From the NCBI RefSeq assembly GCF_010093815.1, contig NW_022985568.1, positions 560,449 to 624,448 of the forward strand: a DNA stretch of 64,000 nt, in the 5' to 3' direction. Every line of letters begins with the position of its first letter. Within the stretch, counting starts at the first letter, position 1. Both the position numbers and the translations under genes were made by a program. The DNA comes from Pseudovirgaria hyperparasitica (lineage: Eukaryota; Ascomycota; Dothideomycetes; Acrospermales; Acrospermaceae). Under the pieces are notes generated by a model that did no database searches, had not been told where the DNA came from, and saw only the letters and a program-made list of their open reading frames with translations. This document shows, piece after piece, positions 11,906 through 23,338 of the stretch.

Positions 11906-12215
11906 ATGCCTCACCTCCCACAGGAAGAAGAAGCCGGCTCCAGTATGCCCCACCAGTCTCTCTCTGTCCAAGTATCATATCCTGACGCATTCGTAGACTT
12001 GACCGATAAGGTAGCCCAGGGTTCCAAAGACTCGACCGCATCTACTCACGAGCTTCATGCGGATGCGCACAAGGCCGCTCCGGTACGTACAGCGTCAGTG
12101 CAGTATCTCCACTCGTGCTGACATCACACAGGGGATCACGATCAACCAAGACCTCCCACCCAAAGCTACCAAGGAGGAGCTGAAAGCCCGTTCAGAGGAG
12201 CTCAATAAGAAGTAA
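11906..12215 (+). CDS. Small hydrophilic hypothetical protein
   Basis: Predicted 86-residue protein from two exons. Exon 1 (11906-12082) starts at an ATG in good context and ends at a GTACGT donor; a CACAG acceptor at 12127-12131 joins in phase to exon 2 (12132-12215). The product is polar, low in hydrophobic residues, acidic at the N-terminus, and ends in a Lys/Glu-rich segment (KATKEELKARSEELNKK), so it is probably disordered or a short amphipathic helix. It has no signal peptide or known motif. It converges on the SDR gene with only 66 nt between the stop codons. Size and character resemble small stress-induced fungal proteins, but that is a guess. Confidence 0.6.
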
Positions 12216-12281
12216 AAGAGCAAACATGACGAAGGGTGTATAGCAATCAAATGCATTAGTCTTTGAGACGATCCAGTGCTA

Positions 12282-13157
12282 TCATGGCGACACCTCCTTC
12301 GCGTCCCAGTCCCAACATCTCCCCCTACTCTCCTCAACCTTCTTTGCCTTCTCCCTCAACACGTCGATCAAGCGCTCAGCCACCCACTCCCGCTCAAACA
12401 GCTTCTCTTTCTTCACACTGCCCCAGAACTCCTTGCTCAGCCCAGTTTTCACCGTGCCTGGATGCAAGCCCACAGAGAAAGCCTCATCCCCGGCTTTTGT
12501 CCTCAAATAGTTGTCAAAAGTCTTGACAACCTGATTTATAGCTGCTTTTGACGCACGGTAGCTGTACCACCCGCCCAATTTGTTGTCTGTTATGCTACCC
12601 ACGCGCGCGCTCATGAGTGCCATTATCGCTGCGCTAGGGAGCCCTTCCACCTCACTGGCCGAGGTGTTGTTTATCTGCTTCGTAGGCAAGAAGTGCTCAA
12701 AGTGCTTCAGCATGAGGAGCGGACCAAGGGTGTTCGTGCGGAACGTGAGGAGCGCGTTGTCGGCGTCGATCTGACGGGGCGATTTCTCAGGAAAGAGGAT
12801 CCCAGGTATAACCAAGCCCAGATGCAAACCATTCCCCTCCTTCACAGGGAACAGATCCTCGCACCGCGACGACGCGGCCTCGATGCTACTCTCGTCTGCA
12901 TCTTTTGTCAGTAATAATCCACAAACGCTCCCAACCCCCCACTCCAACAATCCCCTCGACTCACCCAGAACATCGCATTCAAGTACATGCAGCCGGCCCT
13001 CGTCCGCACCTAGCCCATCAAGCAGCTGCTCCTTGACAACGTCGCGGTCCTTACGGACAGTCGCAACGACTGGCACGCGCGACGTTTGCAGGATGTGCCG
13101 CGTCAATGCGAAGCCGATGCCGCGGCTGGCAGGCGAGACTAGAGCCCACGGTGCCAT
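12282..13157 (-). CDS. Short-chain dehydrogenase/reductase (C-factor-like)
   Basis: Predicted 268-residue SDR using NAD(P)H; substrate unknown. The N-terminus carries the cofactor loop (SPASRGIGFAL, a variant of TGxxxGIG), an N-R-T-N type segment (TFRTNTLGPL), the catalytic Ser in MSARVGSI and the catalytic YSYRASKAA (YxxxK). The frame can be read through as 291 residues. However, a GTGAGT donor at 12964 and a TGCAG acceptor at 12896, with a TTACTGAC branch-like site, define a 69-nt intron. Removing it restores the expected CDVLDESSI transition in place of a Gly-rich insert, so two exons (13157-12965 and 12895-12282) are preferred. No signal peptide, so cytosolic. The cupin gene upstream has the same orientation. 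Confidence 0.85.
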   Translation of the reverse strand: MAPWALVSPASRGIGFALTRHILQTSRVPVVATVRKDRDVVKEQLLDGLGADEGRLHVLECDVLGESRGLLEWGVGSVCGLLLTKDADESSIEAASSRCEDLFPVKEGNGLHLGLVIPGILFPEKSPRQIDADNALLTFRTNTLGPLLMLKHFEHFLPTKQINNTSASEVEGLPSAAIMALMSARVGSITDNKLGGWYSYRASKAAINQVVKTFDNYLRTKAGDEAFSVGLHPGTVKTGLSKEFWGSVKKEKLFEREWVAERLIDVLREKAKKVEESRGRCWDWDAKEVSP

Positions 13158-13568
13158 TGTGGGAAGTAGAAGGATGTGTTCGGGTCGCGAGGTGCCACTT
13201 GGCGTGCGACTGTGTGTAGGACGGTTTACATGGCTGGAGGAAGGGTGGTTTGGAGAGATTGGCTGGTGGTAATTATGAATAGGGAGGAGGAGGATGGTGA
13301 TGTAAGGAGAAGTATGGTGGTGATGCGTTGATTACACTAATTCTGCTAGACTGTGTGTGGGCCGCGCTGGTGTGGGTACTCGTCAGAGCGTGGTGCGTAT
13401 TTTGTGTCCTGCATATGGATAGATGGATTGCATACCCGATGTGGATGGATGCTTGTTTACATCAAACACACACAATACACCCAGAAAGCCTTCACAGCTC
13501 CTTCTCCTCCTACCACCCCTCAAACTCCATAGTCTTGCCTCCCCCTATCCCAAACCCCAAGCACTCCT

Positions 13569-13937
13569 CTACGCCGCCCCCTCCGCCCTCTGCCCCGTAT
13601 AAAACGCCAACCCATACTCCTCCGTCCGAAACGTGATCGTGGCACCCTTCGGAAAGAAGAACACATCCCCCGGCCGCGCACTCACGCTCTGGCCCGTCTC
13701 ATCCGCAATCTCGAAGCTGCCCTCGAGGATGATCTTGCACTCGTGGTAGGTGTAGGTGTAGACGAGCGGGGCGCCCTTTTCGAGCCGGTAGAAGCCGCAG
13801 CTGATGGGCTTGTCGGCGTCGAGGTGTTGGCTGGAGGCGACGTCGCCGAGGAAGGCGTTGGCTTGGGTGGGGAGGACGGGTGGTTGGAAGGTTTTTTGGG
13901 CGTTGGGGAGGTGCGTCATGGGTTTGGGGGTGGTCAT
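13569..13937 (-). CDS. Small cupin (EutQ-like)
   Basis: Intronless 122-residue single-domain cupin. The beta-barrel motifs are readable: FYRLEKGAPLVYTYTYHECKIILEG (motif 1 region, with the His-Glu pair) and PGDVFFFPKGATITF (motif 2 region). This arrangement resembles the ethanolamine-utilisation EutQ-like cupins common in fungi. The barrel probably binds a metal ion and a small acid or amine, but the reaction cannot be stated. It shares orientation with the SDR gene 412 nt downstream. The upstream minus strand is strongly pyrimidine-rich (13940-14030), typical of a fungal core promoter. Confidence 0.8.
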   Translation of the reverse strand: MTTPKPMTHLPNAQKTFQPPVLPTQANAFLGDVASSQHLDADKPISCGFYRLEKGAPLVYTYTYHECKIILEGSFEIADETGQSVSARPGDVFFFPKGATITFRTEEYGLAFYTGQRAEGAA

Positions 13938-14656
13938 TGTGGGAGGAGGTTTGTGAGGGGTTGGGTTGGGGGTGTGTTTTTCTGGGGGGAAGGGGTTTTG
14001 AGAGGGTGGTTATTCTGTGGACTGGATGGTGGTGGTGTGTATATAGATATTGTAATTATACGTATAGGTCCATGTATATATATATATATCTCAGCATACA
14101 TATATAGCTGCTTGTCAGCCCCCTCATCCCCGCTGTTGGGAAAGATTATCTCAAAGAAGAGCATCGCAGTGTTCTACCACTCATTGTCTAGCCATTTATG
14201 GACGACTCTTTAGGAGGTTGACTGTAAGATGTCTTTGATTGTTATGTGCTGGGACTAATAGTCCTTGAGGCTTGAGTGGAATGCATGGAGCGTTTAGCTT
14301 TGCCCAATTAGGAAATCGAATGCTGCTTCTTACGGAACGCGTATTGGTCGAGGGACAGTATCTAGCCTTCTGTGACCCGAGTCATTGACCATTATGATAG
14401 CGATAGTAGCGACAAGTAGATAAGATATAGTTGCCTCTGCCAGCATAGGTATCGGTCCTGCGCAAGTGTTGCACCTCCAAATTTTACATTATATCTTCAA
14501 CGAATACAACAACGGAAAGAGTCTAATTTACACTTGGTGTAATCCAATTATATTACACATTTATCATATTACTCAAGGGAATTATGTACTGTCCAAGGAA
14601 TGTGTACAATAAAGTTATCGTATTTTTTACACCTTTCAAAGGCATAGAGAGGGTCA
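13938..14656. other. Intergenic between cupin and peroxygenase genes
   Basis: Contains a G-rich stretch on the plus strand (about 13940-14040, the cupin promoter read from the other side) and a TA microsatellite at 14075-14089. The rest shows no gene. Confidence 0.5.
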
Positions 14657-15645
14657 TCATGAGAAGCGCGCCCCTTGCGGCTTCTTAGCCCCGCCTCCCA
14701 GCACATTTTCCACCGTTGCAAGGGGCCCAAAGAGGTCCTTGTAGCTGTCTGCAGCGAGCGTGAGACCCTCCGGCACAGCCTCTCCACTAGAAGCAGCCAA
14801 AGGCAAGATCATAGCACCGAGGCTGAACAGCGTGACGGGCTGCGGGTTGGGCCTCCAGCCGAGATCATACGGCAGCTGCTCGCGCTCAAACAAGCTGCGG
14901 ATGTAGTCGATGTTGGTGACGCCGGAGATGGTGTCGTTGCCCATCGTCTGCAGGTACAGTCCCGTCTCGCCGTAGGAAAGGATGAACTCGCGAATGCCGT
15001 AGATGAGGTCCGGGTTGTTGGCCTTTTGGGTGTTGAAGCGCTTGATCTTGGCCTTTGCGGCGGATTGGATGTTGGTGTACTTTGCGTCGCCGAACGAGGA
15101 GATAAACTCCTCGAACACGCCGCTGTTGAACACCCGTTGGTTGCCCAGACCGGCGTCCTGGCGGGACAGGGAGACATCGTGTCTGCGTCATGTTAGCGGC
15201 CTGATGCCTTTCCTATCGTTGTGAGATGGGTTGACTTACTCAATGGGGAAGTTGTGGAGTGCGAGATCGTCCAGATCGAAGGTGCCTCCGACCGGATTTG
15301 GTGACGCCAGAAGACCAGCGGCGAAGATGGCGAGCGTGAAGTCTGGGCCGATACTCAGGCCAGCCAAGCTGCCTTCGAGCACCTCTGGCAGGGTCAACTT
15401 CCGGCCACTTCGGTTGATGAATCCGTGATTTGCCAGCGTATTCAGACCAGGACAAGGTCCACGGACTGTAGATGCATGTTAGCGACCACGAGATTGGAGA
15501 CATTGTCATATCTCTACATACCGTCATTCGGCCCTGGAGCAGCCCACTGTTTGAATCGTGGATCATCTGTAGAAAGTCCAAGAAGAGCCCAGGAGCACTG
15601 AAGGAGTGACAGCAGCAATGTTGTTGTCTGAATCGAGCCGAACAT
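14657..15645 (-). CDS. Secreted heme-thiolate peroxygenase/chloroperoxidase (short type)
   Basis: Predicted 291-residue secreted peroxidase of the chloroperoxidase/unspecific peroxygenase family (Peroxidase_2). Three exons (15645-15522, 15465-15240, 15182-14657) have GTATGT and GTAAGT donors and CAG acceptors in matching phases. A signal peptide spans about residues 1-20. The heme-thiolate ligand is Cys46 in the diagnostic PCP motif. Glu117-His118-Asp119 followed by Ser form the EHD-S motif that binds the structural cation. Glu189 in SYGE lies 71 residues after His118, matching the His/Glu acid-base pair of short peroxygenases of the MroUPO type as I recall it. The expected reaction is H2O2-driven oxygenation or halogenation of small organic substrates outside the cell. 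A TATA box lies 73 nt upstream. The secreted GMC oxidoreductase at 7.7 kb is a possible peroxide source. Confidence 0.9.
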
Positions 15646-15717
15646 GGTGACTATCTTGAACACGCAGTATCAGTTGGACAACGAGGTGCAATGGTTGCTG
15701 CTGGATGACCAGACTCG

Positions 15718-15723
15718 TTTATA
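15718..15723 (-). promoter_or_regulatory. TATA box of the peroxygenase gene
   Basis: TATAAA on the minus strand, 73 nt upstream of the ATG at 15645. Confidence 0.5.
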
Positions 15724-16652
15724 GGGCAGACAGCCCATTTTGAGTAATGTCTGATTAGTCTTCACATTCACATACTAGCAGTAGTTTCTCTCTACTGCTA
15801 TACTATAGCCTCGGATGATGATATTGGATCAGGGATGATGGAGTGGCGGACAAGGTGGAGCCACGCCGATCACTACAATGAGCTTAAAATCCTTAAATGG
15901 CCTGACGTGCACTAACTGACCAATGACTGCGCTCGCTGATGCGGGGTTTAGGCTCTGATTTGAAACCGAGGGCGCTGATTGGTCCGTCTTTCTCCTCCCT
16001 TTCTGTCTCTACCTCTCTACGTTTCTGGAATCCCAAGCTTCTTCCTCCAGTCCGGACATGCGCGACCTCACGGAACAGTAACAATACACTCCAAACACAG
16101 ACTTAGTATCATGGGTGCTTCAGCCTTATCGATAACAATTATTGAAGATATGTCACTGCTACCGTCTCGTTGCTCGTGTTGTCCCTTGGGCCTGCTGGGG
16201 TTGATGGAATCATACTTCGAGCCTGTTTGGCGTACGCAAAGATGCTTGTCCTTGGCTCTCTCTAAGGGAACGCCATCGCCATAAAGTGTCAGTATCGCCA
16301 TCGTTAGCGGGTTGAGACCGCCGCACGGATCAAATGCCATCCGCTCGCTCTCTAGGCTACATTGGTCCGTAGTCACCTACACGTTTGTTCACTATAATCG
16401 TTCCTCTCATTTAGCGTCGATTGTCAGAATCATAAATATATTTTCGAATATATTACTCGTGTGTCATTGTTGATGTGGCTCAAAACGTCTATACCTGCTG
16501 GTCAGGGATCCGCCCGTGGAAGCAGGTACTATAATCTATCTGAAACGTCAAGCGATCGTAAGCTAGTAGGGAACCATGCCGGAGATTGCCTACGCTATGA
16601 TATTGTACACCAATGTAGGTACCTCTAAATGCGTGTATGATGCTCTATCATT
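15724..16652. other. Intergenic, no gene seen
   Basis: Short frames on both strands (for example minus 16376-16068) lack an ATG start or any recognisable motif. No repeat is seen. Confidence 0.45.
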
Positions 16653-18429
16653 TCATCGCAACAGCCCTGCGCTTTCCTCGGCAGGACTTTCTATTTCGAA
16701 TTCTTCATCTTCATCTTCTGTAGAATCGTCGCCCCACCCCTCGGCTTCCAGATCGACCCCACGAATGCCAAAGCTTAGGAGAAAGCCAAGAAATGCAACA
16801 CCTCCGAACAGCCCAAATGCAAGTGCTTCGCCTTTGGGTTCTATCTTGGTCGATGCGGTAAACAAGGCGCCGGATATGAAGGGACCAGCGGCTCTGCCCG
16901 CCGCAGAGAGCGTCTGAGCCAGACCGTTTAAAGTTCCCAGCACAGAGTGATTCGGCGCTGAATTCGTGATCTGCTCATAGTCAGTGCACACATCCGACGT
17001 CGATTAGTCTGGAACGTACCAGTAAAAGCGCTGACGTCAACCCGCCGACAGTTGCAACTGTCTTGACAATGAGGACAAACCCGAGCTCGATCCATAGCCA
17101 TACTTTCCCACTACCCAGCCCAGTGCCATTGTCGCCATCCTTGTATCCCACCCACGGCATCAACAAGAAGGCAACAGCGAATGTAACGAGACTAATTCGG
17201 TAGGTGGTCTTGTTACCAATCTTCTCCCTAAGCTGTCCATATATGCCGACCTGGAACACAATAGTGATTATGCCGGCGAAACTGAGAGACAGGCCAATCT
17301 CTTCGGGAGAAAGGTTACGTCCCGCTGGAGGTTCGGCTTGAGCAAAGACTGGGTACAACGAGTTATACGCGATATTCGAAAGCTGAAAAATGAAATATGT
17401 GCACATGATCAATATCGTGTCGCGGTTTAGGACCTCGCTACGTGTGAGCTGCGTGTCATTTGAGGTCGTGAATATCGGAGTCGAATCTGAGTCATCCTCC
17501 TCTTCGTCAATGCTCCCACGATCGTCATTCCCATCAACGCGAGATGTTCTGCGCTTTCCCATAGAACGACGCATGTAGCTTGGTCGGCTCGAGCTTGTAA
17601 ATTGCCAGAGCCACGAGAACAGGTTTTCAATTCTCTTCCCTAGCGGTGGCAGTTCTCGGGCTTCATCTAGGCTCTCTTCAAGGAAGAACATTGCCAGTAT
17701 TAGATCTACTAGCAGGACTGCCGTGGCAAAAATATTAGGGAATAGGTAGGGGTACGGATTGGGTTGAGAGGGGTGGAAAGGATCCTTCTTGAAGACGAGA
17801 AGACCGCCGACAAGCGGCCCGGTAATGGCCCCTAGTCCATATACTACCGGGAGGTATGTAAAAGCACGCGATTGATTGCTCCGGTCTGTGATCTCTCCCA
17901 AGCAGGTCGACACAACGCCCTGGTTGCCGTTGACGAGACCCATAAAGACCTGGACGATTATAGCTTGCCATAGTGTGCGGCAGAATCCGAATGCAATGAA
18001 GCACGCGGCTGTCAAGAAAGTGCCCAGTAATATGACAGGCTTCCTCCCAATCTTGTCTGACAGCCATCCCCAGAAGAAATTTGTAGCGAATTGAGCGAGA
18101 GCGAACGAGGACGCAATCAAGCCAACGTACAACCCGACCTGACCATCCTTGACTTCCGGAAACGTCGATGCCATGTCAGGTAGATAAGGGCTTATTGAAT
18201 TGAAGGCAGTCTGCTCAGCCAATGCTATTACAGCCAACATAGCCAATTGTTTCTTGGGTAATGGGGTTTCGTGATGGCCATCGCCGTGTTCGGAATCAGC
18301 GCCCGATGCATCGTCTCCCGAAGTCGACTGCGACGGGGGAGGAGGACCGCGGGATGTTGGAGGTTTCGTAGGAAACGTATGGTAGTGAGGCGTGCTGGCT
18401 TTGCGTCGAGGCCCCGTTGGTGGCTTCAT
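16653..18429 (-). CDS. MFS transporter, ZIF-like/tetracycline-resistance type
   Basis: Predicted 575-residue twelve-helix major facilitator. Exon 1 (18429-17020) joins exon 2 (16970-16653) across a 49-nt intron with a GTACGT donor and GAGCAG acceptor, phase 0. The loop between helices 2 and 3 has the MFS signature GWLSDKIGRKPVILLG. The helix-4/5 region reads GLVNGNQGVVSTCLGEITD, and a long acidic cytoplasmic loop (EEEDDSDS region) separates the two halves. Exon 2 begins with the conserved NSAPNHSVLGTLNGLAQTLSAAGRA segment typical of fungal and plant ZIF-like transporters. The ATG at 18429 is preferred, because upstream extension to 18543 has no ATG. Family members move small organic compounds or metal chelates by proton antiport; the substrate here is unknown. 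The C-terminal tail is acidic and cytosolic. Confidence 0.9.
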
Positions 18430-20509
18430 CGTGTATTCAACGGCCGCGCGGCGAGAGAATGGAAGGTCTGCCTGTTCGAGGCAAGCGAAGAAACACGAAC
18501 TAACAACTTCATAGAGAAGATTAATGCGAGAGGAGAGATGCAAAGGTGCTAAGTATGGAGCAGGGATGAGGCCATCTGAAGTGATTGCAGAAGCATGGAT
18601 ATGGAGAAAGCTTCCACTGGCGTGGTGTTGAGGGTCCTTGGCATCCGCTATGACCTCAGAGTTCCCCAGGTTATTCTAGACCCCCTGGTCACCTCAAGAC
18701 CATGCGTAGTTCACATCCTGGTAAAACATGTCATCATCTAATTACACGATCGCCTTATATTGCACTCGTGACCACTCAATATGCTGACCTCATGCCATTA
18801 GTGATTATACGTGCACGTTGTTTATGAGCAGTGCTGGTGTATTCATCCATGGTGATGTACTATCCTGGTATCTGCCTGTCGCTGATTGGGCGTTTTCGTG
18901 CCTATCTCACCCTTGACAATTTTCTAGAAATAGTATGACACGATATAGTGTAGTATCTAAGGTCTAGACTACGTACAACAGGAGAAGCGTACCGAGCTGC
19001 TCAACTGGCCATGTTAAGGTATGTCTCTAAGTCAAACAGCCTTTTGATCACTCAGAATGGAAAGGAAACTCTAACCATCGCTCACTCCTGTTTACATGAT
19101 CATAAAACTGAATGTCTGTCATCTCCTCGTGGCCTTCACAGCGTTTCATTCAACCGTCTTGGATTTACTTTTCTTCCTCTGGCGTCGAAGGATTTGGCCG
19201 CCATGCAAAAGGAGGGTAACATGGCAGTGTTCATGTGGTCACAGTCTCTATGGATCTGGTAGCTGATCATTTCGCGATGCTATTTCCTAGACCGATCGTG
19301 TCGCCGTGGTTGTAGTGGACGGTGTTATCAATACATCATACTGTATAGTCGTCTAGAATCCATTGTGCAACGGCTGTTCCTCCAACGCCGACGACACAAT
19401 TGTAAGATACTTCAAAATCAACATCAGAAAAGGGCGGAGAGTCCGGCAAAATGTCATTCCCATTACAGACGGATTGGAAACGATCTTCAACAAGACCTCC
19501 TAAATCAACAGAGATGTAGCAAACATCACAATCCGAAAATCTATAACTGGACAAGGTCAAGAAACACACAGTTGCGGCAATCTCATGCAGACAGAGGATG
19601 GTGTCTTTCGAACTCTATCCATCGACAACAAGACATGGGATCCAAAAGTCAAAGGGGTCGACGTTAATTGTAAACAACGTCGTCTACAGCTGGGAAGGTG
19701 ACTGCGGATACATTTGCCGGCGATTCTAGCGTACAAACACATGCAAGACTCATCGAGGCTACTTTATGTGTGACCCATCCATGTCCGTCACGGCGTACAC
19801 GCATGGCAATACTAATGCCTAATGTCTAATGGACACGTTGGGAACGATTATTACAATGTTGATCAAGATAGAACACTAAATCGGAAGTTTTTGGAGACTT
19901 CATTGAGCGACTATGGCGGTATGGTCATTATGACATGCAACTATAATCACCTGCTGCTGCTGACGAAGATCTCTTCGTCCCTCAATACTGTCCCATACGT
20001 GCTAGATTTTGTTGTTGGTGACGCGAGGGTTGGGACATAGTCGACAGTTGCCTGGTCACTGCGGTCAAGTCAAGGGGTAAGACTGGTGAGTCGAATTCGG
20101 ATGGAGATGCTAGTCCGGTGAGTGGCCCAGGTATCATTGTTAGAGGAACGAGAATACTGGAGACTGGCGGTGACTGGAGTCTAGACAGCACAGAGAGCGA
20201 TTAGGCCGCGAATGAAGATACAGAGGACAGTATACGTAAGAAGTAGGCGGTCCACACGTATATGGACTGTAAATGTTGAATATTCTCTGGCTCACAGATC
20301 TTGAGGCTCGGGTCTCTGATACTTTGGGAACACATTACAGCTCACTCGTCCACAGTCAGAATCGTGAAAACGATACGCTTGCCCACCCTTTCATCAGTAC
20401 CAGCGGCTAAGGAAGCAGATTTCCTTGGTCATGTGTTTGTCTGAAAACTTGACATGGATCCCTTTCAGATCTCAGGCGATATCTCTTTAGTTCCTGGTCG
20501 AGTACAATC
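18430..20509. other. Intergenic, mostly featureless
   Basis: About 2 kb between the MFS gene and CHS5. Apart from the possible decayed secreted-protein sequence listed separately (19373-19729), no gene, RNA or repeat could be supported. Confidence 0.45.
19373..19729 (+). pseudogene. Possible fossil of a small secreted protein gene
   Basis: Protein-like sequence with cysteines near both ends and a Gly/Asp/Cys-rich end close to 19729. It is interrupted, so no intact product can be read. A candidate leader-like frame lies upstream near 19097-19262 but is not clearly connected. Family unknown; this could also be chance. Confidence 0.2.
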
Positions 20510-21769
20510 TTAAAGCGCAACATCGTCAAATTTCTCGTTGTCTGGTGTATCCGTACCGCCTTGCTGTTTAGTCCTCACGGGTATATGACCTGCTTCTGAT
20601 GCCTTCTCATCATAATCATCCGTCTCTGTACCATTTGAGTCCTCATCGTCATTGTCTGGGCCCTCTTCACCATGTGAACTTGAGGGCTTGACATCCTCAA
20701 CACGTGCTTTAGGTTCTTCGGTGGCGGTCTTGGGTTCAGGGGGTGCATCTGTCTCGTCCGTTTTTGGTGGAGGTGGTGGACCCTCTTCGTCATCTTCGCT
20801 CTCGACGTCATCCTCCTTTGCCGTGCCTGCTGCAGTCGTTCTGTCCGGGGTTGGCGGTGTCACTTCTGTGCGGGGGCTTGGCTGTGGTGATTTCTGCTGC
20901 TGCTGTTGTACTCCAGGGCCAACTTGTCGTAGTCGTGGATCAGCATTCAAGTAGTAGCCTCTCACACCCACTATCCGTCCTTCTCTTTCGCAGCCGATAA
21001 GCCAGTCTGGAACCACCACTGGTACATTCGTCTCCACAGCTCTTTCCCACAATTGTCCTCGCCCTTCTGTGCACACAAAGTGTGTTGTGTCAATACGGAC
21101 TTGGTCGACAATCTTGGCTCCGATCTTCTCAGCCGTCTTGTGCAGGCTTTCTTTCAGTTGTGCAGGCATCACACCAGGGGTAATAGTGATACCACTAAGT
21201 TCCGTCATCTTGTGGGTCCTGACTGTCAGGCGCTCCGAATTGAATGTCCCGGCGGATGTTCTCAGGACTAGATGGAACGTGTACTCTGTGTCCACAGCTA
21301 GTCCACTTATCTTCGTGGAGAGCGTTTCCGTCGGTCTAGGTATCGTGCCCGCCTTGCTGCCATTTCTATAGAGACTTAAGCTTCTAAGAGAGGCGGTAGC
21401 AATGTCCACTGGGTCCCATTCCAGAACTACTGATGTCTGCGTTGCATTGCGACAGCGTAGGACGGGAGGTGAAGGTGCGCGCTGACCAAACGTACGGAAG
21501 ATGGTATTCTGCAGGTTGCTGAAGGCTGAATCGGCTGCAGCCTCGGATTGAAGGTTGCGCGCAACGGTGATGTCGACTATCGATCCGGAGGATATATCTG
21601 GCGGTAGCAAGATGGAAGGAAATTCAATCTATGTAATCATTTGATCCTGTTAGAAGAGTGCTTAGAGTAATAGTACTTCACCCAGCTGTGTACTCACCAG
21701 CCGCTTGTCCTCTGTAAGCAGTACGGCAACACCAGCGTCAACTTTGCCGACGGTAAGTGACACGAGCAT
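20510..21769 (-). CDS. CHS5: Chs5-like exomer subunit (FN3 + BRCT)
   Basis: Predicted 396-residue homologue of Chs5, the core of the exomer coat that carries chitin synthase and other cargo from the trans-Golgi to the surface. Exon 1 (21769-21698) encodes MLVSLTVGKVDAGVAVLLTE, the typical N-terminal dimerisation segment. A GTGAGT donor and TAG acceptor flank a 69-nt intron, and exon 2 (21628-20510) holds the rest. A fibronectin type III domain follows (about 75-165, PPVLRCRNATQTSVVLEWDP), then a BRCT domain (about 167-255, with WERAVETNVPVVVPDWL). The tail is long, Pro/Glu/Asp-rich and disordered, with a short glutamine run. At 396 residues it is shorter than the yeast protein because of the tail. 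It is transcribed divergently from the Mpv17-family gene over 376 nt. Confidence 0.92.
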
Positions 21770-22145
21770 CGCGGCTGATTGGGGAATTGCGAGCAAAGGT
21801 CTATTATTGCGGGCGCGGAAGTTGTTTACGGGTAACCTAACGACACAATATGAGTTATACATCAGCTACGCGCCTTGATGCCTGATGTTAGTGCCTGAAT
21901 ATCTAGGCGCTCGACTAGATGACAACTCCAGCATGACGTGGTAATATTGAAAACATTTTCTAGTAAAGTTGAGATCACGAGAAGTGCAAACAGCAGTAGA
22001 TTTTTAGTCCCCAACCAGTGAGGTCAACACTATATTTAGCAGGGGCAAACAAATCTAAATCAACCTTTGACGTTAGAGCACCTACATCATCACGAACCTC
22101 AGACCACGCAACTGCTACACGAACACCGTTACTTTTACTATATCA

Positions 22146-22770
22146 ATGATGGGCCTCTTGGCTCAAACGGCACAGGCATCTGCTCTTGCGGCACTGTCTA
22201 ATATTCTTGCGCAGATCATAACGGCCTACCGTACAAACGTAGGCCGCAATGCTGTACGGGAAATTTACGATGACTGACGCACCCTACACATAGTCCCATT
22301 TCCAGCTCGACTGGACACCCATCCTGCGCTTCGTCATATTCAGTATTCTCAGCACCCCACCCAACGTGCTATGGCAAGAGTTCCTTGAGTCGAAGTTTCC
22401 TAGCATGCGACCCAAGGACGATCCTGGTGCAAAGAAGAGAGAGGAAGACACACCTACTGCAATGAAGAAGAAAGAGCTGGACCCTGGCAACACTGCGACA
22501 AAATTCTTGCTAGATCAGAGCGTAGGAGCGGCGTTGAATACCTGGGCTTTCATCGCCTTCATCAGAGGCGTAAACGGGGCGAGCAAAGGCGAGGTGTGGA
22601 CTGCTGTTGTCGAGGAATCATACCCACTATGGCTCGATGGGCTAAAGGTATGGCCCATCGTGTCTTTGATCAGCTTCACTGCCATCCCGGTTGAGAAACG
22701 AGTCATATTTGGGAGTGTTATTGGTGTAGCTTGGGGTATCTACCTCAGCTTACTTACTGCAGACGTATAA
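22146..22770 (+). CDS. Mpv17/PMP22-family membrane protein
   Basis: Predicted 189-residue integral membrane protein of the Mpv17/PMP22 family, found in peroxisomal or mitochondrial inner membranes. Exon 1 (22146-22238) encodes the N-terminal helix with LLAQTAQASALAALSNILAQ. A 55-nt intron (GTAGGC donor, GACTGAC branch-like site, CATAG acceptor) leads to exon 2 (22294-22770). Family features visible are LDWTPILRFVIFS, KFLLDQSVGAALNT, LKVWPIVSLISFTAIPVEKR and a final GVAWGIYLSLLTADV. A charged lysine-rich loop lies near residues 70-100. The exact organelle cannot be decided; no clear C-terminal peroxisome signal is seen. Divergent from CHS5. Confidence 0.9.
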
Positions 22771-23338
22771 ACATAGCACATCTAGTTTGTCTCACTTAGC
22801 TAGGCATACCCGGGCGACAATACCCACACATTCATATGTCTGTGAACACTAGTCAGTGCTTACATAAATGAACATTATCTGATCATTGAAGAGTCCCCAA
22901 AAGCTTGAGCTAGTGCATCTCCGTCATGAAGCCTCACATCCAAGTACATATCACCGTGGAGGCTCCCATCGGCTACAGTCGCTGCACGTGGACTTTCATC
23001 CCATAGAATCCGGAGCGAACAATCCCGACAGCTTGCCAAACTCGCCTTACTGGAGACAAGACTCCAAGCGATGTCGGCTATGTATCCGTGACATTTTGCT
23101 CACCCAGGTCGGCCAACGTTGGGGCTAGGAGCAAACTAGAGGGGGAGCTGCCGACGACAACCGAGGCGTGCAGGTAGAGCTAGGAAGCTATGTCAACTTG
23201 CTCCGTCTGTCTGCACAAAGATATCGGCTGAGACTTCTTTCAATTGAAGTTTCCTCTGCATTGTAAGTGCGCATCTTGCTCCCTGTAAGCGCTACTAATT
23301 TTCCTCCCCGATGTCCAGCTGATTGATAAACCCAAGAA
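22771..23338. other. Intergenic, promoter of the methylcitrate dehydratase gene
   Basis: No gene is seen. The final 100 bases before 23339 contain pyrimidine-rich leader sequence. Confidence 0.5.

Noticed and set aside
18430-18543. Upstream extension of the ZIF-like MFS frame
   Set aside because: No ATG in the extension and unusual composition; the ATG at 18429 gives the typical short cytosolic N-terminus.
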